Shown: positions 1 through 7,085 of the stretch, piece by piece
How positions within the stretch are numbered: the stretch's first letter is position 1
Layout of the letters: every line of letters starts with the position of its first letter
Source of the DNA: Mediterraneibacter butyricigenes
Lineage (GTDB): Bacteria > Bacillota > Clostridia > Lachnospirales > Lachnospiraceae
DNA: 64,000 bases
Assembly (NCBI RefSeq): GCF_003574295.1
Contig: NZ_BHGK01000001.1
Location: forward strand, 1-64,000
Direction of reading: 5' to 3'
Notes under the pieces: generated by a model
Seen by the model: the letters and a program-made list of their open reading frames with translations, nothing else
Databases searched by the model: none
What the model was told of the DNA's origin: nothing
Made by a program: the position numbers and the translations under genes

Positions 1-561
1 ATCGCAGCAGGTAAGAAGGTTGCTGTTGTCGGTGGTGGTAACGTGGCAATGGATGCTGCAAGAACCGCACTTCGTCTCGGCGCAGAGGTTCATGTTGTTT
101 ACCGTCGTAGTGAGGCAGAACTTCCGGCCCGTGTGGAAGAAGTTCATCATGCAAAAGAAGAAGGCGTAATCTTTGATCTTCTGAGAAATCCGAAGGAAAT
201 CATCGTAGATGAAAACGGAAACGTAAAAGGCATGAAAGTCATCAAGATGGAACTTGGTGAGCCGGATGCATCCGGAAGAAGACGTCCGGTAGAGATCGAA
301 GGATCTGAGTATGAGATTGAAGTAGATACCGTAATCATGTCTCTTGGTACTTCTCCGAACCCGTTGATTTCTTCTACCACAAAAGGTCTTGAGATCAACA
401 AGAGAAAATGTATCATTGCAGAAGAAGAAACCGGAAAGACATCCAAAGAAGGCGTATATGCCGGTGGTGATGCCGTGACAGGTGCAGCAACTGTTATTCT
501 TGCTATGGGTGCAGGAAAAGCAGGCGCAAAGGGAATTGATGAATTCCTGAAAAATAAATAA
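1..561 (+). CDS. gltA: Glutamate synthase (NADPH) small-subunit-type oxidoreductase, C-terminal part
   Basis: The 5' end lies outside the window; frame 1 is open from the first base. The fragment begins at a Rossmann nucleotide-binding loop (GGGNVAMDAARTALRLGA) and ends with the FAD-binding GGDAVTGAATVILAMGAGK motif, the order found in the FAD/NAD(P)H-oxidoreductase subunit shared by glutamate synthase beta chains and the NfnB transhydrogenase subunit. In Clostridia stand-alone copies are annotated as gltA, feeding electrons from NADPH for glutamate formation; NfnB-type electron bifurcation is the main alternative and cannot be separated from this fragment. The N-terminal iron-sulfur domain is not visible. 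A strong hairpin terminator follows the stop codon, so this is the last gene of its transcript. Confidence 0.8.
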   Translation: MAAGKKVAVVGGGNVAMDAARTALRLGAEVHVVYRRSEAELPARVEEVHHAKEEGVIFDLLRNPKEIIVDENGNVKGMKVIKMELGEPDASGRRRPVEIEGSEYEIEVDTVIMSLGTSPNPLISSTTKGLEINKRKCIIAEEETGKTSKEGVYAGGDAVTGAATVILAMGAGKAGAKGIDEFLKNK

Positions 562-575
562 AACAGTCTGACAGG

Positions 576-602
576 GGGATGGAGGAATCCATCCCTTTTT
601 TA
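576..602 (+). terminator. Intrinsic terminator after gltA
   Basis: An 8-bp perfect stem (GGGATGGA pairing with TCCATCCC) closes a GGAA loop and is followed by a run of seven T. It begins 14 bases after the gltA stop codon. Confidence 0.9.
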
Positions 603-638
603 TTGCCTGACATATGATAAAAAACATCGGAGAGCGAT

Positions 639-1118
639 ATGAAGATTACGATACTGACTGTAGGGAAAATAAAGGAAAAATATTTGAAAGATGCCATTGC
701 TGAATACGCAAAACGTCTCAGCAGATATTGTAAACTGGAAATTGTGGAAGTGGCAGACGAAAAAACGATAGAAAATGCCAGTCAGGTTCTGGAAACACAG
801 ATCCGGGACAAAGAAGCGGAACGACTGATGAAATATATTCGGGAGGATGCGTATGTCATTACGCTGGAAATCAAAGGAAAGCAGTTGACTTCGGAAGAAT
901 TGTCGGAAAAAATCAATCAGCTCGGCATTCAGGGGAAGAGTCACATCATCTTTGTGATCGGAGGATCCATCGGTCTTGGAGATGAAATTCTGAAGCGGTC
1001 AGATTATGCGCTGAGCTTTTCGAAAATGACCTTTCCGCATCAGTTGATGCGTGTGATTTTGCTGGAGCAGATCTATCGAAGTTATCGGATTATAAACGGA
1101 GAACCCTATCATAAATAA
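639..1118 (+). CDS. rlmH: 23S rRNA (pseudouridine-1915-N3)-methyltransferase RlmH
   Basis: RlmH is a SPOUT-class enzyme that uses S-adenosylmethionine to methylate pseudouridine 1915 in helix 69 of 23S rRNA. The 159-residue protein matches the family's usual length. It starts with the typical MKITILTVGKIKEKYLKDAI and carries the SPOUT knot motifs FVIGGSIGLGDEI near residue 105 and LSFSKMTFPHQLMRVILLEQIYR near the C-terminus, ending in the conserved EPYHK. A GGAGAGCGAT ribosome site precedes the ATG. It stands alone between a terminator and a VOC gene. Confidence 0.95.
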   Translation: MKITILTVGKIKEKYLKDAIAEYAKRLSRYCKLEIVEVADEKTIENASQVLETQIRDKEAERLMKYIREDAYVITLEIKGKQLTSEELSEKINQLGIQGKSHIIFVIGGSIGLGDEILKRSDYALSFSKMTFPHQLMRVILLEQIYRSYRIINGEPYHK

Positions 1119-1262
1119 TGAATCTGTAATATAATGATCAAAGAAAGAGAAGGGATTGTCTGCGATAGAATTGCAAAGATGCGCAGAAGAATGTAATGTC
1201 CTTCTTGAATTTACGAAAAGAAATGTACGAAAAATAAGGAAAAGAAAGGAAGTTGAAATAAA

Positions 1263-1622
1263 ATGGATCAGCCTAAATTTGAGTTTTCACATGTAGGAGT
1301 AAATGCCGACAGCAGGGAAGAAGCAAATGAAAAAGTAAATCTTCTGGCAGCGATGTTTGGTCTGGAAGCACGTACCAACCGAAAAGGTTCGCCTTTTGTA
1401 GGACATGAAATTGAAATCATGGCAGGTAATCCGGTCGGAACACATGGACATCTGGCATTCTATACCGATGACATGGAGAAAGCGTTACAGTATTTTGAAG
1501 AGAAAGAGATTAAAATAAACATGGATTCCGCAAAAAGAAGAGAAGATGGAAGTATCTATGTGATTTATTTGCAGGATGAAATTGCCGGATTTGCAATCCA
1601 GTTGATCAACAAAAAAGACTGA
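1263..1622 (+). CDS. VOC (glyoxalase/dioxygenase superfamily) protein
   Basis: The 119-residue protein has the beta-alpha-beta-beta-beta layout of a VOC module: an initial FSHVGVNADS strand, a GHLAFYTDDMEKALQYFEEKEI middle segment and a final AGFAIQLINKK strand. VOC proteins bind a divalent metal and act on small oxoacids, lactoylglutathione or drugs, or are binding proteins. The His and Glu ligands are not clear enough to name a substrate. Lachnospiraceae relatives of this type are often annotated as aldolase-like VOC proteins, without experimental support that I know of. An AAAGGAAG site precedes the start. The next gene follows after 61 bases and may be co-transcribed. Confidence 0.75.
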   Translation: MDQPKFEFSHVGVNADSREEANEKVNLLAAMFGLEARTNRKGSPFVGHEIEIMAGNPVGTHGHLAFYTDDMEKALQYFEEKEIKINMDSAKRREDGSIYVIYLQDEIAGFAIQLINKKD

Positions 1623-1683
1623 AGAATGAAAGCGGAAAAAAGCAGTAAACGAGAAGAAAAAAAAGTAAAAGGAAGTAAGGAAC

Positions 1684-3018
1684 ATGCAGGATTATAATAA
1701 GAAAAAGATTGCCGTTATCGGACTCGGCGGAGTCGGCGGATACATCGCAGCTCTGTTGGGAAATGCCTACTCGGATGTAACATTTGTGGCCAGAGGACCC
1801 AGAAAGAAAGAGATTGAGGAGAACGGACTTGTTTTGCACAGTGATTATAAAGGCGAGTTTCGAACCGTTCCGGCACATGTTACTACGGTGGAGGATCTGG
1901 AACCACAGGATTATATTTTTGTCTGTGTAAAAAATTATTCCTTAAAAGACGTCTGTCTGGCGATGAAGCATGCCGTAAAAGAAGATACGGTTATCATTCC
2001 GGTGATGAATGGAGTAGATCCCGGTGATAACATTCGAAAATATGTGGGAAAAGGAACCGTCGTAGATTCTCTGATTTATATTGTGGCATTCAGTAATCCA
2101 GATTATTCGATTACGCAGCAGGGGAACTTTGCAAGCTTGCGGATCGGAATTACAAATGCAACAAAAGCAGAACAGCAGAAAGTCAGAGAAGTATCGGAAA
2201 TATTATCCGGAGAGGGCGCACAGATTGATCACAAAGTATCGGATAAGATTGAGGGAGAGATTTGGAAGAAATACATTTTGAACTGTGCATTTAATGTAGA
2301 AACTGCGGTCTATAATCAGACGATCGGAGAACTCCGAACGGACGCTGAAAAGTCAAAAGAGTATGAAGCACTGATTCAGGAAGCATGGATGGTGGCAAAA
2401 AAGAAGAACATCGCCATTACACAGGATGACATTGATGCGATTATACATCGGTTTTATCATGAATATGCAGACAATGCGACCAGTTCGCTACAAAGAGATG
2501 TGGCCAGCGGTAAAATTTCCGAGTGTGAGACCTTCAGCGGTTATATTGTGCGGGAAGGTCGAAAAGCAGGACTAAGCCTTCCTATTTCCGAAAAAATGTA
2601 TCTGGAATTAAAGAAGAAAAAGGCAGATGTTTATCATCATATGGGCTATAACTGTGCACAGGCAGTTTTATGTACATTTTGCGAGGAACTGGATTTAGAT
2701 GAAAATGTGGCGTTTCGAATTTCAGAGGGATTTGGTCTTGGAATGGGGATCATGGAAATGTGTGGAGCGCTTTCTGGAATGGCGATGGCGATCGGCATGA
2801 AGAACAGTGTGGGTGATCTTTCAAAAGGAACAGTGACAAAGGGGGACACCTACCGAAAAATAAAGGAAAATATTCTGGCATTCCAGGAGAAAAATGGCTC
2901 TTATCTCTGTAGGGAATTAAAGGGAGTTGAGACAGGAAAAGTTCTTTTAAGCTGTCCGATGTGTATTTCGGAAGCCGTAGAGTTGACAAATCAATATTTA
3001 AAGCAATTCGTTAAATAA
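1684..3018 (+). CDS. Ketopantoate reductase-like protein fused to a C_GCAxxG_C_C domain
   Basis: Residues 1-310 form a PanE/ApbA-type reductase: an N-terminal Rossmann loop (IAVIGLGGVGGYIAALLG), the VCVKNYSL segment with the family's conserved lysine, and the all-alpha C-terminal domain (IWKKYILNCAFN). PanE enzymes reduce 2-dehydropantoate with NADPH in pantothenate synthesis, but many paralogues act on other 2-oxoacids. From about residue 315 a second module begins with GYNCAQAV (Cys324), then MCGALSGMAMAIG (Cys360), Cys409 and SCPMC (Cys424, Cys427). This is the C_GCAxxG_C_C family, suspected to bind metal or redox cofactors. The total of 444 residues exceeds a plain PanE by about 130. No stop codon or frame change separates the modules. 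Confidence 0.8.
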   Translation: MQDYNKKKIAVIGLGGVGGYIAALLGNAYSDVTFVARGPRKKEIEENGLVLHSDYKGEFRTVPAHVTTVEDLEPQDYIFVCVKNYSLKDVCLAMKHAVKEDTVIIPVMNGVDPGDNIRKYVGKGTVVDSLIYIVAFSNPDYSITQQGNFASLRIGITNATKAEQQKVREVSEILSGEGAQIDHKVSDKIEGEIWKKYILNCAFNVETAVYNQTIGELRTDAEKSKEYEALIQEAWMVAKKKNIAITQDDIDAIIHRFYHEYADNATSSLQRDVASGKISECETFSGYIVREGRKAGLSLPISEKMYLELKKKKADVYHHMGYNCAQAVLCTFCEELDLDENVAFRISEGFGLGMGIMEMCGALSGMAMAIGMKNSVGDLSKGTVTKGDTYRKIKENILAFQEKNGSYLCRELKGVETGKVLLSCPMCISEAVELTNQYLKQFVK

Positions 3019-3092
3019 ACTGTAACAGTAAGAGACAGAAAGCAGGTATTACAGGCAAAATCATCGAGAAATCTCCAGAGAATCAGGGCAAA

Positions 3093-3113
3093 TGAAAATG
3101 ATAACATTTTTCA
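3093..3113. promoter_or_regulatory. Possible metalloregulator (Fur-like) operator upstream of feoA
   Basis: TGAAAATG and CATTTTTCA flank ATAA, forming an almost perfect inverted repeat that resembles a Fur box (alternating GATAAT-like blocks). It ends 42 bases before the -35 element of the feoA-like gene. AT-rich sequence gives such repeats by chance, so this is tentative. Confidence 0.3.
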
Positions 3114-3155
3114 AAAAAATAAGACAATTTTCATAAATTTACTGACAAATTACCG

Positions 3156-3185
3156 TTGACTAACCGATGGGCAGGCTTTTATAAT
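3156..3185 (+). promoter_or_regulatory. Promoter of feoA-like gene
   Basis: TTGACT (-35) and TATAAT (-10) are separated by 18 bases, a near-consensus vegetative sigma-A promoter. The start codon lies 33 bases after the -10. Confidence 0.8.
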
Positions 3186-3218
3186 TAGTCTTAATAAAAA
3201 GAAAAAGAAGGTGTTATC

Positions 3219-3431
3219 ATGCAGGCTCTATCTACAACAGTTCCCGGTCATTCTTACACGATTAAATGGATGTTTGGATTACCGGAAGTGATCGATTTTA
3301 TAAAGAACTGTCAGATTGAAGAGGGATGTCTGATTCATGTACTTCAGAAATCTTCTGCAGGTCTGATCATCAAGTCGAGAGATCACAAACTGGCCATCAG
3401 TAATGATATTGCAGACAGAATTCAAGTCTGA
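3219..3431 (+). CDS. FeoA-like small SH3-fold protein
   Basis: A 70-residue protein with the FeoA pattern: PGHSYTIKWMFG at the start, IEEGCLIHVLQKSSAGLIIKS in the middle and a final KLAISNDIADRIQV, matching the family's ALxxxxAxxIxV end. FeoA is a cytosolic partner of the ferrous iron transporter FeoB; free-standing FeoA-like proteins are common in Clostridia and their role is not settled. There is no feoB next to it here: the following gene is a tRNA dihydrouridine synthase. It has its own strong promoter and a possible Fur-like site upstream, which would fit iron control. Confidence 0.75.
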   Translation: MQALSTTVPGHSYTIKWMFGLPEVIDFIKNCQIEEGCLIHVLQKSSAGLIIKSRDHKLAISNDIADRIQV

Positions 3432-3481
3432 AATTTACTCTGAAAGTTTCTCTGGATTTTAGCATCAGGGAGTTTTAACTA

Positions 3482-4429
3482 ATGACCAGATATCAATATT
3501 ATCTTGCGCCGATGGAAGGAATCACAAATGCGACCTTCCGTCGGACTTATCATGCACATTTTAAATCTATGGACAAGTACTTTACTCCATTTCTATGTCC
3601 TCATACCAAGCGTGATCTTACCACAAAAGAAAAGAAAGAAATCCTTCCGGAGAATAATGAAGGAATGTATGTTGTTCCTCAGATTCTTACCAATCAGGCG
3701 GAAGGTTTTCTCGAGACGGCCGGAAAACTGGAACAATACGGATACAGGGAAATCAATCTGAATCTTGGATGTCCCTCGAAAACGGTGATTACCAAGGGGC
3801 GAGGTTCCGGATTTCTTGCTTTTCCTGCGGAACTGCGGGAATTTCTGGATAAAATTTTTTCCAAAACAAACTTAAAAGTATCGATTAAAACCAGAATCGG
3901 TCGGGATGATACTCTGTTATGGGAAGAACTTCTTTCCATTTATTCTGAATTTCCACTGGAAGAACTGATCATACATCCAAGGATCCAGAAAGAATTCTAC
4001 AAAGGAACGCCCCATATAGAGGCTTACGAAGCGGCTTATAGGATAAAAAATTGCCCAATATGCTATAATGGAGATATGTTCTGTAAAGAAGAAATTGAAA
4101 ATTTCTGGAAAAGATTTCCTAATACGGATGCGATGATGCTGGGACGTGGAATCCTGAGAGCTCCCTGCCTGTACGAAAAATTGTTTGAATCAGAAGAAAT
4201 GGATGCTTCTGTCTGGAAACAGAAAGTACGAAGTTTTCATGATGCACTTCTGGATGCTTACATAGAAGAAATGTCCGGAGACCGGAATGTGTTATTTAAA
4301 ATGAAAGAATTATGGTTCTATTTATGGGAGTCCTTTGATGGATCGAAGCAACTGATTAAAAAACTGAAGAAATCCGGAAGTGTTTCGGAGTATCTTCGGG
4401 TCGTGGAAGAAATATTTATGCAGGATTGA
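3482..4429 (+). CDS. tRNA-dihydrouridine synthase family protein
   Basis: Dus enzymes use FMN and NADPH to reduce uridines in tRNA to dihydrouridine. The 315-residue protein opens with YYLAPMEGITNATFRR (FMN barrel start) and has NLNLGCPSKTVITKGRGSG with the likely catalytic Cys97. Later come KTRIGRDD, LIIHPRIQKEFYKG with the phosphate-binding residues, and AMMLGRGILRAPCLYEKL near residue 220. The sequence pattern is closer to the DusC-like divergent group common in Firmicutes than to DusB. It follows feoA by 50 bases with a weak GGGAG site. The next gene, a SorC-type regulator, starts 24 bases later, so read-through is possible. Confidence 0.9.
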   Translation: MTRYQYYLAPMEGITNATFRRTYHAHFKSMDKYFTPFLCPHTKRDLTTKEKKEILPENNEGMYVVPQILTNQAEGFLETAGKLEQYGYREINLNLGCPSKTVITKGRGSGFLAFPAELREFLDKIFSKTNLKVSIKTRIGRDDTLLWEELLSIYSEFPLEELIIHPRIQKEFYKGTPHIEAYEAAYRIKNCPICYNGDMFCKEEIENFWKRFPNTDAMMLGRGILRAPCLYEKLFESEEMDASVWKQKVRSFHDALLDAYIEEMSGDRNVLFKMKELWFYLWESFDGSKQLIKKLKKSGSVSEYLRVVEEIFMQD

Positions 4430-4453
4430 TGATAAGGGAGGAAGCGTAAAACG

Positions 4454-5431
4454 ATGAAAAGTGAAGTCTACAACCAGTCCACCTGTCTTGTAAGTATGGT
4501 TGCATATCAATATTATGTAGAAGAAAAATCCAGGGCGGAAATCGGAGAAGAATTTGGTTTATCCTCTGCTACAATCTCCAGACTTTTGAAGAAAGCAAAA
4601 GAGGAACATATCATTGAATTTCATATTTCGGAGCCCTATTTAAGCTGTCAGAAAATGGCGGAAAAAATAAAAGACTACTTTCACCTGGATACGGTGATGG
4701 TCGTTCCGGTGGAAGAACAGGAAACAGAAGAGAACCGACAGGACATCAAAAAAGCAGTAGCGCTGGAAGGTGCCAGATATGTGCAGCGAGTTATTACAGA
4801 CGGTGACGTACTGGGACTTGCATGGGGCGGAACCATGTATCATATGATCCAGTACTTAAATCCCTGTCGGAAAGTCAATGCAAGTATCGTGACTATGCAT
4901 GGAAGTATCGCCAACTGTAATCAGAATCTGGAGGTAAAATCGCTGGTTCGTCGTGCGGCCATGGCATTTGGCGGACGCAATGTCTCTTTTGTGGCACCCG
5001 GTCTCTATGAAACAAAAGAGAAAGCAGAAAAGTTGAAGAAACAGCCTGGATTTGAAGAGGTTTTCAAGCTGTTCGAAAAGATTACCATTGCGGTCAGCGG
5101 ATTGGGTTCCTTTTATCCAAATTTTGATTCTCTGCTTGCACGCAGTAATTTCCTGTCTGAAGAAGAGATTGCTTCCCTAAGGGGAAAAGATGCCTATACT
5201 GATCTTTCCCTTCGATTTATTGATAAAGACGGACAGGAATGTGAGACTTCTTTAAAAGACAGAACCCTTGCCATTGACCTGGATGTTTACCGGAAGATTC
5301 CATGTAAAGTCGTGATGGCATCCGGCAGTCAGAAGGCTCATTCCGTACTGGCTATCTTAAAGGGAAATCTGGCAGATGTGTTGATCATCGACTATCATCT
5401 GGCGGAAAAACTGATGGGATTATTGAAATAA
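4454..5431 (+). CDS. SorC/DeoR-type sugar-binding transcriptional regulator
   Basis: The 325-residue protein has an N-terminal helix-turn-helix (about residues 20-45, with SRAEIGEEFGLSSATISRLL) and a C-terminal sugar-phosphate-binding domain of the SorC type, related to NagB/RpiA folds (GLAWGGTMYHMI around 120, AVSGLGSF around 215). Such regulators sense phosphorylated sugars and control the adjacent catabolic operon. The gene lies directly upstream of and codirectional with the RuBisCO-like gene, with 103 bases between holding a TATACT box and a palindrome. I infer that it controls the RLP pathway genes and that its ligand is an intermediate of that pathway. A GGGAGG site precedes the ATG. 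Confidence 0.85.
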   Translation: MKSEVYNQSTCLVSMVAYQYYVEEKSRAEIGEEFGLSSATISRLLKKAKEEHIIEFHISEPYLSCQKMAEKIKDYFHLDTVMVVPVEEQETEENRQDIKKAVALEGARYVQRVITDGDVLGLAWGGTMYHMIQYLNPCRKVNASIVTMHGSIANCNQNLEVKSLVRRAAMAFGGRNVSFVAPGLYETKEKAEKLKKQPGFEEVFKLFEKITIAVSGLGSFYPNFDSLLARSNFLSEEEIASLRGKDAYTDLSLRFIDKDGQECETSLKDRTLAIDLDVYRKIPCKVVMASGSQKAHSVLAILKGNLADVLIIDYHLAEKLMGLLK

Positions 5432-5462
5432 CTTTCTATATGTTCAGATTGGAAAAAATCAG

Positions 5463-5494
5463 TATACTAAAAGCATAAGGTTCGCGAAGTCCTT
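5463..5494 (+). promoter_or_regulatory. Promoter -10 and palindromic operator candidate upstream of the RLP gene
   Basis: TATACT at 5463-5468 is a plausible -10 with no good -35. Fourteen bases later the block AAGGTTCGCGAAGTCCTT (5477-5494) contains the perfect 8-bp palindrome TTCGCGAA inside AAGG/CCTT arms. The position just after the expected transcription start suits a repressor such as the adjacent SorC-type protein. The assignment is inference. Confidence 0.4.
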
Positions 5495-5534
5495 AAAAGA
5501 CAAATTTCAAATTTTCAACAGGAGGGAAGAACAT

Positions 5535-6851
5535 ATGTATATTGATCCAATCACAGTATCTTATCCGGAGGCATTAGACAAAGACCATTTCGTAATCGCT
5601 ACATATTATTGTGCTACAAAGCCATCCACAAACAGCCTGAAATTTGCAGCAGCTCTTGCAATTGAGCAGACCTGTGGAACATGGTTGAAGGTTCCTGGAG
5701 AAACAGAAGAAGTTCGTAACAGAAGTATTGGACGTGTTGTTGGTGTATATGAGGCACCGGCATATCAGATGGAAATTCCAAGTGATGTAACCGAAAGACA
5801 TTTCATCGTAAGAATCGCTTTCCCGGCTACAAACTTCGGACCATCTTTCGCAATGATGCTCAGTTCTGTTATTGGAAATATTTCCAGTTCCGGAAAAGTC
5901 AAATTGTTAGATCTTGAATTCCCGGATTCATTCCTGAAAGAATTCAAGGGACCGAAATTCGGTGTTCAGGGTATCCGTGATCTGTTGGGCGTTTATGACA
6001 GACCGCTTCTGAACAATATGATCAAGCCATGTACAGGTCTTGATCCGCAGAAAACTGCAGAGCTGGCTTATGAAGCAGCCCGCGGTGGTGTGGATATTAT
6101 CAAGGACGATGAGCTGGTTTGTGACCCGCCGCACTGCCGTTTGGTAGACCGTGTCAAAGCTGTTGTACCGGCGATCAAGAAAGCAGACGAAGAAAAAGGC
6201 GAAAAGACTCTGTACGCATTCAATATTACAGACCGTACAGAAAAACTGAAATCGAATGCAATGACAGTTATCGAGAACGGCGGAAACTGTCTGATGGTTA
6301 ACTACAATACAATCGGTCTTGATGCCGCCAGAATGCTGGCTGAAGACCCAGACATTAATGTACCGATTCTTGCTCACTCTGACTATACAGGAGCTGTATA
6401 TGAGTCTCCATGGTCAGGTATGAGCATTAACCTGATCGGAGCTACACTCCCGAGACTTGCTGGTCTTGATATGGTTATCGCATTGTCTCCATACGGCAAA
6501 TTCCCAATGCTTATGGATTCTTTCATCAGTGCAGGATATAAGATGCTGTCTCCATTAGGCGATATCAAACCGATTATCCCTATGCCGGGCGGCGGAACCA
6601 CACAGGGACATATTGAAGATCTGATCAAGAAGTTCGGTAATGACGTAATGATCGCAGCCGGCGGAGCAATTCACGGACATCCGATGGGACCTGCTGCCGG
6701 TGCAAGAGCATTCCGTCAGGGTATCGATGCAGTCCTTGCAGGTAAGACTCTGCGTGAAGCAGGAAAAGAATATGAAGAGTTAGGAATAGCTCTGGATCTC
6801 TGGGGAATCTATGAGGAGTCCAAGGGCGGAATCTTCGACCTGAAAGGCTGA
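5535..6851 (+). CDS. Form IV RuBisCO-like protein (RLP), function unknown
   Basis: The 438-residue protein aligns by eye along the whole RuBisCO large subunit. The metal and carbamate motif is intact (IIKDDE, Lys190, Asp192, Glu193). Also kept are the first catalytic lysine (NMIKPCTG, Lys164), Asn115 in VIGN, a His at 281, a loop-6-like lysine in SPYGKF (Lys322) and the phosphate-binding AAGG at 374-377. Residues needed for carboxylation are changed: Cys166 where RuBisCO has Lys177, Ser282 for Arg295, no counterpart of His327, and Pro351 for Ser379. It should therefore be an enolase, isomerase or decarboxylase-type RLP, not a CO2-fixing enzyme. Known RLPs (MtnW, the R. rubrum isomerase, OiaX) act on phosphorylated sugars. 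The neighbours (kinase, dehydrogenase, phosphatase) point to a sugar-phosphate pathway, but the substrate is unknown. A strong AGGAGGG site precedes the ATG. Confidence 0.88.
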   Translation: MYIDPITVSYPEALDKDHFVIATYYCATKPSTNSLKFAAALAIEQTCGTWLKVPGETEEVRNRSIGRVVGVYEAPAYQMEIPSDVTERHFIVRIAFPATNFGPSFAMMLSSVIGNISSSGKVKLLDLEFPDSFLKEFKGPKFGVQGIRDLLGVYDRPLLNNMIKPCTGLDPQKTAELAYEAARGGVDIIKDDELVCDPPHCRLVDRVKAVVPAIKKADEEKGEKTLYAFNITDRTEKLKSNAMTVIENGGNCLMVNYNTIGLDAARMLAEDPDINVPILAHSDYTGAVYESPWSGMSINLIGATLPRLAGLDMVIALSPYGKFPMLMDSFISAGYKMLSPLGDIKPIIPMPGGGTTQGHIEDLIKKFGNDVMIAAGGAIHGHPMGPAAGARAFRQGIDAVLAGKTLREAGKEYEELGIALDLWGIYEESKGGIFDLKG

Positions 6852-6892
6852 TGAACCACTTTAGAATACATATGCCATGATGTCTTCTGAGA

Positions 6893-6922
6893 AGAGCTGT
6901 CGCATTTTGCGGCAGCTCTTTT
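6893..6922 (+). terminator. Terminator or attenuator between the RLP and kinase genes
   Basis: AGAGCTG and CAGCTCT pair, continued by CGC/GCG around an ATTTT loop, and are followed by TTTT. It begins 41 bases after the RLP stop, so the RLP can be transcribed as a single gene or with partial read-through into the kinase gene. Confidence 0.75.
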
Positions 6923-7012
6923 AATATTGACAGAATTGTTATTGAAAGAAGTTTCTATATTCTCAATTCCGTTCTTCTTGCGTATAATTACCACATAACA
7001 ACCGAGAGCGAA

Positions 7013-7065
7013 GAATCCGCACGAGGGTCAGCGGATTCGAAGTATCACGCATGCAAAAGGCATGC
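7013..7065 (+). other. Structured leader of the sugar kinase gene (two hairpins)
   Basis: GAATCCGC (7013-7020) pairs with GCGGATTC (7031-7038), and GCATGC (7049-7054) pairs with GCATGC (7060-7065) across AAAAG. The second hairpin ends a few bases before the AAAGGAGG ribosome site. A TATAAT at 6983-6988 could start this leader RNA, although its -35 is poor. The structure could be a cis-regulatory leader or part of a dispersed repeat; I recognise no riboswitch class. Confidence 0.45.
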
Positions 7066-7085
7066 AGAAAAAGGAGGAACTGAAT

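Noticed and set aside
5535-6851. RuBisCO-based CO2 fixation
   Set aside because: Key carboxylase residues are replaced and there is no phosphoribulokinase or small subunit nearby.
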